Below, piece by piece: positions 46,182 to 52,554 of a stretch of DNA of 64,000 nt. The notes beneath the pieces are model-generated. The model saw only the letters and a list, made by a program, of their open reading frames with translations. It had not been told where the DNA came from and made no database searches. The DNA is taken from positions 106,011 to 170,010 of the forward strand of contig CALSUH010000001.1 of NCBI GenBank assembly GCA_943789485.1, in the 5' to 3' direction. Source of the DNA: an uncultured Pseudomonadales bacterium. Its GTDB lineage: Bacteria; Pseudomonadota; Gammaproteobacteria; Pseudomonadales; Pseudohongiellaceae. Positions within the stretch are counted from its first letter, which is position 1, and each line of letters begins with the position of its first letter. A program made the translations under genes and the position numbers.

Positions 46182-46364
46182 ATGAGTGTCAGTGTTGCAG
46201 GATGCTATTCAACCAAAAATATACTCGACAAGAGGCGATGCGAAGACAGAGATCTTCAATTTTATCGAGATGTTCTACAACCCGATAAGCGGCATAGCCA
46301 TACTGAAGGTGTGTCTGCGGCCAAAATTGAAGAAATTTATTTCTCCAAACTAGAAAGTGTCTAG
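46182..46364 (+). CDS. Small uncharacterised ORF next to IS copy 3
   Basis: A 60-codon frame starting MSVSVAGCYSTKNI and ending KIEEIYFSKLESV, just before the left end of the IS element. It is hydrophilic and matches no family I know. It could be the start of a gene whose remainder was lost with the IS insertion, or a chance frame. Confidence 0.3.
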   Translation: MSVSVAGCYSTKNILDKRRCEDRDLQFYRDVLQPDKRHSHTEGVSAAKIEEIYFSKLESV

Positions 46365-46376
46365 TAAAAACTGGGA

Positions 46377-47165
46377 GGTACTGACAAATTAACTATTCCC
46401 GCTCTGAAAATCTAGTATGTAGCAGCTTCTATATTCCCGCTGCCTTTTCCCAAGTCGCAAAGGCTCGCCGTCTAAAGAAACGATAGTTCTCAGCTGACAC
46501 TAAATGCCGCCCAAGATTGAACAAATTGTACACCGCTGCATGCGCACTCAAAAACCGCTGTGCTTGCCGCATTGATTTAAACTTACGCATGCCCCGCTCT
46601 CTCACCCTCGTCGGTTCGTGCGATAGCTCAGCTCGATTATTGGCGTACTGGGTTGTGTCGTGAATCGTCTCTGGAATAAGTTCCCTGTGAGCCACGTTAT
46701 AGCTCCGCAATTTGTCAGTGACAATCTTCCTCGGCTCACCTCGATGTTTCCGCAATAGCCGTTTAAAGAAGCGTTTCGCGGCTTTCCCGTCTCGTCGCTT
46801 CTGTAGGAATACATCAACCACTTCTCCGTCCTGGTCAACGGCTCTCCACAGATAATGCTGCCCACCATGGATCTTCACGAACACCTCATCGATGAAGAAA
46901 GTGTCGCCGTAGCCTTGGTGTTTACGCTTTAACCTACGGGCAAATTGAGGGCCGAACTTATTGCACCAGAGGCGAATGGCTTCGTAGCTGACGGTGATCC
47001 CCCGCTCGGCCATCAAATCTTCGACATCGCGGTGACTCAGGTTGAATCGATGGTACAGCCACACGGCATATTGAATGATTTCGGGTGGGAATCTGTGGCG
47101 CTTATACATTTTGGATTGTGTCATGAGATAGATCCTGACAGATTGGCGCTTAACTTGTCAGTACC
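46377..47165 (-). mobile_element. IS6-family insertion sequence, copy 3 (intact)
   Basis: A 789-base element with terminal inverted repeats GGTACTGACAA(A/G)TTAA at both ends and one transposase gene. Elements of this family move by copy-in/cointegrate formation and assemble directly oriented repeats around cargo, which fits the two other copies in the same orientation at 35.9 and 37.3 kb. No 8-bp target duplication is apparent. Confidence 0.9.
46429..47124 (-). CDS. IS6-family transposase, full length
   Basis: A 231-residue DDE transposase. An N-terminal helix-turn-helix is seen around LSHRDVEDLMAERGITVSYE, then the catalytic residues: Asp in FFIDEVFVKIHG near residue 79, Asp in KIVTDKLRSYN near 138, and Glu in VRERGMRKFKS near 173, with the conserved K/R context of the family. 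The C-terminus ends FATWEKAAGI. The frame has no internal stop, so this copy may still be active and could act in trans on copy 1. Confidence 0.92.
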   Translation of the reverse strand: MTQSKMYKRHRFPPEIIQYAVWLYHRFNLSHRDVEDLMAERGITVSYEAIRLWCNKFGPQFARRLKRKHQGYGDTFFIDEVFVKIHGGQHYLWRAVDQDGEVVDVFLQKRRDGKAAKRFFKRLLRKHRGEPRKIVTDKLRSYNVAHRELIPETIHDTTQYANNRAELSHEPTRVRERGMRKFKSMRQAQRFLSAHAAVYNLFNLGRHLVSAENYRFFRRRAFATWEKAAGI

Positions 47166-47176
47166 CACATTTCGCC

Positions 47177-47431
47177 ATGACTGAAGATGAAGCGCTGGTA
47201 GCCTACACACGATTAACTGAATTAGGTGAAGGCGAATTTAAAATTTATCAGATCGTTGTAGACCCTCAGTATCAAGGCAAGTGCCATGGCAAAGAGATCA
47301 TTAATCGTGTCATCGAATTTGCCAAACCTTCAGACGCAAAGCAGATAGAACTCAACGCTCAAGTTAGCGCCAGTGACATCTATGCGAAATTCGGATTTCA
47401 AGAACTTGGGGAAGCGAGCTCGTGCAATTAA
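47177..47431 (+). pseudogene. GNAT acetyltransferase, 3' remnant
   Basis: An 84-residue frame with the acetyl-CoA-binding core of a GNAT enzyme: LVAYTRLTE, then KIYQIVVDPQYQGKCHGKEI, which matches motif A (V-x-P-x-x-x-G-x-G), and YAKFGFQELGEA at the end. About half of the usual N-terminal domain is missing; the frame begins 12 bases after the right end of IS copy 3, which therefore truncated it. The normally conserved glycine in QGKG is replaced (QGKCHG). Confidence 0.72.
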
Positions 47432-47480
47432 CAGGTATTCCTCACATCAGAATGATGCTGAACCTTAGCAACTAATGCTC

Positions 47481-48425
47481 CTACACATCTCTCGCCAAAC
47501 AAACAACGACAGACCGTTTTCGCGAACCAGTGAAGGGGTACCGGCCATGCATCACGCGATGATTATCCACGAGAGCCACATCGCCATCTTGCCAGTCGAG
47601 GGGCAAAACAAAATCTTTAGAAAGTCGGTCTAGCTCAACCAGAGCTTCGCCCGGAATTGCGCTATCGTCACCAAATGTAAGCGGTTCTTCCTTGTCCTCT
47701 CCCACCGGTTTCCAGCCAAGATGAGCCGCAAGAACCTGATTGTAGAAGGACTCACTACCGTCGGGCAGTTGCTTTACCGCAGGCATCACTGGCGTTGTTG
47801 TTATCAATGAACCGTCCTCTTCCCAGCGCCACGAATAACCTAGAGTTCGTAGCCTCTGCTCGGCTTCATCAACGGTCTCTACGCTCAGCGTGCTACACCA
47901 ACTGCGTCCCTGACCGGAATCAGCGTCTGCCTGGGCGGGCATCTGAATTTTATATTTCAATCCCAACTCGGCAAACTGCCTAGCCCATTCTGGATGCCGC
48001 TCTCTGAAAGCCGCATACAGCCAATCCGAACGACAAAGAGGCGTCGCGCCTCCCTCCTCTGCCGCGCTTAGACAACAGAAGAAAAGTTTCTCGGGCGAGA
48101 GAGGTGTTTGCGCCATTTCGTGGTGCAAAAAAATCTCTACATCGGGCGGTGCTTCATTGGCTGTGAATACACGCGGAGTAAAATTGATACGGACGGCGTT
48201 AGATAACGATTCCTTGTAGGTAAAATCGCCATAGCCAAATACTGCACTAAACGCATCGAAGTCTTTTGGGCTGCTCACTGGAAAGCCGCGGAACAGGACA
48301 GCGCCAGTGTTCGCAAGCTGCTCCTTAATGAGAGCAACTTCAGCAGTGAGCCAATCCAGAACCTCCGGCACCTCTGTGAAACCGGCCTGATTCTCCACGA
48401 TAGTGGGAAATGTATTGTCAGTCAT
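47481..48425 (-). CDS. TauD/TfdA-family Fe(II)/2-oxoglutarate dioxygenase
   Basis: A 314-residue non-haem iron dioxygenase. The metal triad is visible: HHEMAQTP near residue 100 supplies His and an acidic residue as HxE instead of the TauD HxD, and the distal histidine is in DNHRVMHGRYPF near 289, followed by the 2-oxoglutarate-binding arginine in GSRKRSVVV. EEGGATPLCRSD is typical of the clavaminate-synthase/SyrP-like branch that hydroxylates amino acids or small amines. The ATG chosen gives MTDNTFPTIVEN and overlaps the stop of the aldo-keto reductase gene by 8 bases, indicating coupling. Confidence 0.85.
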   Translation of the reverse strand: MTDNTFPTIVENQAGFTEVPEVLDWLTAEVALIKEQLANTGAVLFRGFPVSSPKDFDAFSAVFGYGDFTYKESLSNAVRINFTPRVFTANEAPPDVEIFLHHEMAQTPLSPEKLFFCCLSAAEEGGATPLCRSDWLYAAFRERHPEWARQFAELGLKYKIQMPAQADADSGQGRSWCSTLSVETVDEAEQRLRTLGYSWRWEEDGSLITTTPVMPAVKQLPDGSESFYNQVLAAHLGWKPVGEDKEEPLTFGDDSAIPGEALVELDRLSKDFVLPLDWQDGDVALVDNHRVMHGRYPFTGSRKRSVVVCLARDV

Positions 48426-49386
48426 AAATGGGATGAAAACTGTTAAAGGCCGCCTCACAGAAAACACCTGGATCGTTAAAGCGACGGTTGCGGTTCAATT
48501 GCGAAATAGCTGCCATATCTTCAGCTGTTAGTACGATACCCTGCGCTGTTAAATTTTGCAGCATACGCTCAGGATTAGTGCTCTTAGCCACAACCGATGT
48601 GCCCCGCTGAATCCCCCATCGTAATAATACCTGTGCAGCAGTGCAGCCAATTCTACTGGCAATAGATTTTACTTCAGTCTGCTCAAGGATGGATTCGTCA
48701 TGACCTGCCATATCCAGCTCAACATAAGACAGAGAGCCTAAGGGTGAGAATGCCGTTACTTCTAGCCCATAATCTTTGGCGATACGAATGAGTTTCTCTT
48801 GAGCCAGATAAGGATGTGCCTCTATCTGCAAAACTTCCGGCGGCAACTTGCTATAGTTCATCAAATCGTGCAGCAGACCGCTGTTGTAATTGCACACACC
48901 GATATGCTTTACGGCACCACTTTCCTTCAATGCTTCCATTGCTAGCCATGTTTCGCTCAAGGGCACTTTAGCCAGCTTCATTCTGGGCGCCGGAGCGTCC
49001 GGGTCATAGATCCACTCAGGTGGATAGCGCTCCTCAAAAGGGACGTAATTCAAGGCAATGGGAAAATGAATTAGGTAAAGATCGAGATAGTCCAGCCCCA
49101 AGTCATTTAGTGTACGCTCTAGCGCTGCAGGCACATGCTCAGCTGCGTGGTAGGTATTCCAAAGCTTGGAAGTGATCCACAGCTCTTCTCGGGTACAAAG
49201 TCCTTGTGCTATGGCTCGCTGAATGCCGCGCCCCACCGCCTCCTCGTTACCGTAGTCGCATGCTGCATCAAAATGACGGTAACCGCAGCGAATCGCTTCA
49301 ACTACTGTCTGCTCGCAGGCATCGGGTGCGATTTTCCACAGCCCAAAACCAATGGGCGGCATATCTTTAACTGATTCAAATTTCAT
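48418..49386 (-). CDS. Aldo-keto reductase (xylose reductase-like)
   Basis: A 322-residue NAD(P)H-dependent TIM-barrel reductase. The catalytic tetrad is in place: Asp and Tyr in DAACDYGNEEAVG near residue 42-47, Lys in ITSKLWN near 78, His in LYLIHFPIAL near 110. The segment around PFEERYPPEWIYDPDAP is characteristic of the D-xylose/aldose reductase subgroup. Cofactor residues appear in AFSPLG and VVAKSTNPERM. It lies between a Gfo/Idh gene (47-base gap) and the dioxygenase gene (overlap). Confidence 0.88.
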   Translation of the reverse strand: MKFESVKDMPPIGFGLWKIAPDACEQTVVEAIRCGYRHFDAACDYGNEEAVGRGIQRAIAQGLCTREELWITSKLWNTYHAAEHVPAALERTLNDLGLDYLDLYLIHFPIALNYVPFEERYPPEWIYDPDAPAPRMKLAKVPLSETWLAMEALKESGAVKHIGVCNYNSGLLHDLMNYSKLPPEVLQIEAHPYLAQEKLIRIAKDYGLEVTAFSPLGSLSYVELDMAGHDESILEQTEVKSIASRIGCTAAQVLLRWGIQRGTSVVAKSTNPERMLQNLTAQGIVLTAEDMAAISQLNRNRRFNDPGVFCEAAFNSFHPIYD

Positions 49387-49433
49387 GTCTGTCCTAATGA
49401 TTCTCTATTTTTTAGCCAATTCTCTATTTGATT

Positions 49434-50510
49434 CTATTTATTGCTATGCTGCTCTAAAAGTGAGTCTATGTTAACCGCCTGCCCCGTCTCAATCGACTGC
49501 TGAGCAGCAAGGCCTACCAGCACAGATATCAAACCATCTGTGGTTGTAACTGCCGGCCCACTGCCTTCACGAATCGCGTCTATAAATTCTCTGTGTTCGA
49601 GAAAACTTGATCCATGATGAAAACCTTCATGCTTAACACGGCTATCCATAGTTATGGGAACAGCTTTGCCAGAGCCTCGTTCACGTTTACTAATAAACAG
49701 CTCGTCTCCCGGAACGGTGGTTTCCAATTTACCGGCATCGCCAGTAACCGAGATCATCTGCTCGTACTTAGAGCCTTCTGCAAACATGCATAGATCTAAC
49801 ATGGCTCGCGCGCCGCTGTCGTATTCCACGATCACATAGGCATTGTCGATAATATCAGGCACTGCACCGTTATAGATTTCATCAAGATGATTAACGGATT
49901 GGGCTCCAGATGCTAGAGCTCTTACAGGTTTTCCGGGCACTACCAAATTCATCAAATCAAAAAAGTGACAACACTTCTCGACCAAAGTGCCTCCGGTGTT
50001 ACGGTTAAAACGGTTCCAATCTCCAACCTTTTTAAGAAAGGGGAAACGATGCTCCTGAATCGCACACATCTTTACTTCGCCAATAGCAGGAAGATATTGT
50101 AGCAATGCGCTGGTAGTAGGCATGTAGCGATATTCCAGACCAATCCAGACAATGCCCTTATGGGAAGCCGTCAATCTATCTAATTCCAGCGCATCAGCGA
50201 GAGTCGTGCACATGGGTTTTTCCAACATCACGTGCTTATCTGTCTTGAATACATCACGCATGACATCTATATGAGTATAGTTTGGGGATGCGACAACTAG
50301 GGCATCGACGCTATCGTCATTGAGCAAATCCCGATAATCCTCATGGACACGGGGCGAGAAGCGATCATTGCAAGATTTTATCGCCCACTCCCTTGGCTCT
50401 TCGTTGGGATCTGCAACAGCCACAATATCTACGTCATCCATAGCGGCGAGATTGCGAATATGTTCGCAGCCCATCATGCCCGTACCGATAATTCCGTAAC
50501 GAATACTCAA
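49434..50510 (-). CDS. Gfo/Idh/MocA-family oxidoreductase
   Basis: A 358-residue NAD(P)-dependent dehydrogenase of sugars or cyclitols. The Rossmann motif IIGTGMMGCEHIRNL opens the protein, followed by ASPNYTHIDV and the catalytic-lysine motif HVMLEKPMCTT near residue 95. The C-terminal domain has GGTLVEKCCHFFDLMNL near 172, with a conserved His and Asp. Inositol or glucoside dehydrogenases are the nearest known roles. It heads a three-gene operon with the aldo-keto reductase and the dioxygenase. Confidence 0.88.
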   Translation of the reverse strand: MSIRYGIIGTGMMGCEHIRNLAAMDDVDIVAVADPNEEPREWAIKSCNDRFSPRVHEDYRDLLNDDSVDALVVASPNYTHIDVMRDVFKTDKHVMLEKPMCTTLADALELDRLTASHKGIVWIGLEYRYMPTTSALLQYLPAIGEVKMCAIQEHRFPFLKKVGDWNRFNRNTGGTLVEKCCHFFDLMNLVVPGKPVRALASGAQSVNHLDEIYNGAVPDIIDNAYVIVEYDSGARAMLDLCMFAEGSKYEQMISVTGDAGKLETTVPGDELFISKRERGSGKAVPITMDSRVKHEGFHHGSSFLEHREFIDAIREGSGPAVTTTDGLISVLVGLAAQQSIETGQAVNIDSLLEQHSNK

Positions 50511-50721
50511 TGCTAGCCCTCTACCGTCGTGAGTCGCTACCGCCAGGGGTAGCCTTATTTATTAAAGCACAGCTATAATAACAGAGAAAATCCTAAAAAG
50601 TTGCGGTGCAAATCGAGCAATTGAAGACAGGTTTATTTCTAGAACGGATTCAACCTAGATTGATCAGATTCCCTAGCACGCTGTTTAGCACACACTGATT
50701 TTGCGCTTGTTACTTGTTGAT

Positions 50722-51458
50722 CTAAATAAGAAATTGGTCGCACTGTCTACTGAAAATGGTATTTTCGAGATGATCAGTTTTGTAACTTGCCTTGCCCGCT
50801 AGCTCTCTCGTTTTCCTCGTATTAGCAGCGTCCTTATCAACAAGCTCGCACCACTTCTTTTGCTCTGATGCCCACCTAAAAAAAGCTCGGAGATGCCGCA
50901 AAGCCAGTCGCACTCTAGCTGGCCGTTTGGCAGCCTCTTTTTCCACTAAGTCTTCGATCTGCTGTGCATGTACTTCGCTCAAGGGAATGCCAAGCAGTGG
51001 AAACAACACCCCTCCTCGCACCTTCTTACGCTTTGAGATCATTTTCATATGGTCCTCATAATGCCGATCACCCCAGTGCTGCCTCCTTTCGCATATATAT
51101 TCCTCATAAACTTCGCCGAATGTAGCGCGAGCCAGCAGTGTCTTTTTATCTTCCTCCATTGCTTGATTCTTCAAGTCTATAATTTGGCGTCTTGGGTCTT
51201 TACCTTCATCAATTTGCCGTTGGTACTCTCGGGCCTTAATCTGGACCTGAGGAATCTTCCAAGCCAATGGGCTGCCAATAGTAATGCGTATAGTTTTCCT
51301 CCTATAGAGGCTTTGGAAAACGCAGGATGGCTTTCCCTTGGGGTAGTCCTGAGACCTAATCCAGGTGTTGATTTGTCCCAGAGAAATGATTGCTGTTTAT
51401 CCGCTGGACAAGAAAAAGATGAGAGACGTTTAGCCGTGAATTTAATTTTGTTGGTCAT
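50722..51458 (-). pseudogene. tRNA-type site-specific integrase, frameshifted and truncated
   Basis: The N-terminal arm-binding domain of P4-type integrases is recognisable (FLWDKSTPGLGLRTTPRES), then the frame changes at a four-base A run (51294-51297): the joined reading would be GGK followed by TIRITIGSPLAWKIPQVQIK. The core-binding domain continues to residue ~245 (RHLRAFFRWASEQKKWCEL), then stops. The catalytic domain with its Arg-His-Arg-Tyr residues is absent. Both lesions make it non-functional. It lies just inside attR, directed into the island, and is the likely former driver of integration. Confidence 0.88.
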
Positions 51459-51624
51459 ACGCTAGCTCCTAAGTGCTTGCCGATATGATGTAACGGCGGA
51501 TGTAAGCACTTTATGTCTATATTGATTAATTAAGATCAACACAGAGTAGCGTGAAATTCTTATAGCTTATTGTTTTAATTAGTATTATCAACGTCGATCA
51601 ATGAAGACCAACACATATACTGGG

Positions 51625-51672
51625 GGACTCATAATCCGTTTGTCCGGGGTTCGAGTCCCTGTGGGCCCACCA
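51625..51672 (+). repeat. attR: 48-bp copy of the tRNA-Ile 3' end
   Basis: It is identical to 32259-32306, running from GGACTCATAATCC through the CCA. The 5' half of the tRNA is absent, so it is not a functional tRNA. It marks the right boundary of the island. Confidence 0.93.
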
Positions 51673-51681
51673 TTTAAATCA

Positions 51682-51723
51682 ATGCGCTACAGAATTCTTT
51701 AGTTCTGATAGCGCATTTTTTTT
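51682..51723 (+). terminator. Rho-independent terminator beyond attR
   Basis: ATGCGCTA pairs with TAGCGCAT, with CAGAA/TTCTG pairing inside it, followed by a run of eight T. It starts 10 bases after the tRNA-derived attR and was probably the native terminator of tRNA-Ile before the island inserted. It also lies at the 3' end of the toxin gene read from the other strand. Confidence 0.85.
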
Positions 51724-51732
51724 GCTTACACT

Positions 51733-52023
51733 CTATCTGCTACGCTTTATGTCACGGTAAAAATTTTCATGGGAGCCAAGCGCCATTAGCTCCAGAGTCA
51801 GCGTGCCATCATTAAAGCTATATCCCAATAATGTCAGCTGTTTATTCATTTTAAATTTGTGTACCCGCAGGAACGCGAGGTCGCCTTTCTTCTGTTCCCC
51901 AAGAGATGGCTTGGCCATCAACGCTTTGATGACGACATCCAATTCATTCTTTTGGTTTGGTTTCAGTTTCTTGACGGCCTTCTTGAAAGTCGGCGTTTGT
52001 AAAACTCGGGCTGCCTTAGCCAA
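51733..52023 (-). CDS. RelE/ParE-like toxin
   Basis: A small basic toxin-like protein of about 96 residues. PTFKKAVKKLKPNQKNELD near the start, RVHKFKMNKQLTLLGYSF in the middle and LMALGSHENFYRDIKR at the end fit the RelE/ParE fold, in which characterised members cleave mRNA or inhibit gyrase. The preferred TTG start (after GGAG) overlaps the antitoxin stop by 8 bases; an ATG at 52053 would add ten residues. It is located 60 bases beyond attR, outside the island as defined. Confidence 0.8.
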   Translation of the reverse strand: MAKAARVLQTPTFKKAVKKLKPNQKNELDVVIKALMAKPSLGEQKKGDLAFLRVHKFKMNKQLTLLGYSFNDGTLTLELMALGSHENFYRDIKRSR

Positions 52024-52237
52024 AGTCGTAGCTCTCCAGCTTTCCAGCTTCATGCTCGGCTTTCGCTATTATGCTTTGCCTTACAAACTCATATGGCAAA
52101 TCAGGGTTGTCTTCCATAATTTCACCAATTTTTGCCCAATGTTCAATTTGTTTAGGCGGCGTTCGGTTCAGCGCCCTAGCCATGATAGTAGCCTTATCAA
52201 TAAGGTCTTGGTCTAGCCGTATGCTGGTGGTTGCCAT
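52016..52237 (-). CDS. ParD-like antitoxin
   Basis: A 73-residue protein beginning MATTSIRLDQDLIDKATIMA, a ribbon-helix-helix-type start, followed by LNRTPPKQIEHWAKIGEIM, the ParD-like pattern. It probably binds its own promoter and neutralises the overlapping RelE/ParE-like toxin. The ATG at 52237 has a GAGG site eight bases upstream; a longer start at 52264 is less likely. The antitoxin-first order with overlap is standard for type II modules. Confidence 0.82.
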   Translation of the reverse strand: MATTSIRLDQDLIDKATIMARALNRTPPKQIEHWAKIGEIMEDNPDLPYEFVRQSIIAKAEHEAGKLESYDFG

Positions 52238-52554
52238 GTCAATTTCCTCACTCACTTTATACATTCTAGATTGTAGCAGTATGCCACAAATGAAGCAAAA
52301 TACTACGAATGAAGTGATTCTAGAAACGAGGAGGACACTAGTCTTCTACTAGGTATTAATGTAATGAGCAGCAAACCAAAAGAAATTGTTTAAAAGTTTT
52401 TATACAATTCGCGGCACTCTAACACCAACGGTAATAATACTGCTTAATAACACTTTGTAACAGACACAGGCCATTCTCACGGCTTGTCGGTACAATACCC
52501 TCTTTCAGAATTCAATTGCCCCTAAAAAGTCGGGGGCAGCAACGGAATCATGCC

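Larger units (their letters stand above)
32307..51672. mobile_element. Integrated genomic island at tRNA-Ile(CAT), 19.4 kb
   Basis: The element is bounded by the tRNA-Ile 3' end and an exact 48-bp copy of it, 19,366 bases away. A decayed integrase gene lies just inside the right end, pointing inward. The cargo includes secreted enzymes, IS6-family elements, a truncated photolyase, the sulfotransferase/BCCT/APS-kinase set and a sugar-type dehydrogenase operon. No conjugation, replication or phage structural genes are visible, so it is a defective integrative island, now probably fixed. Confidence 0.88.

Noticed and set aside
51625..51672. A second tRNA gene
   Set aside because: Only the 3' 48 bases are present; the acceptor 5' strand and D arm are missing. 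It is the attR repeat.
32307..51672. Prophage
   Set aside because: No capsid, tail, terminase, lysis or phage repressor genes are present; only a broken integrase.
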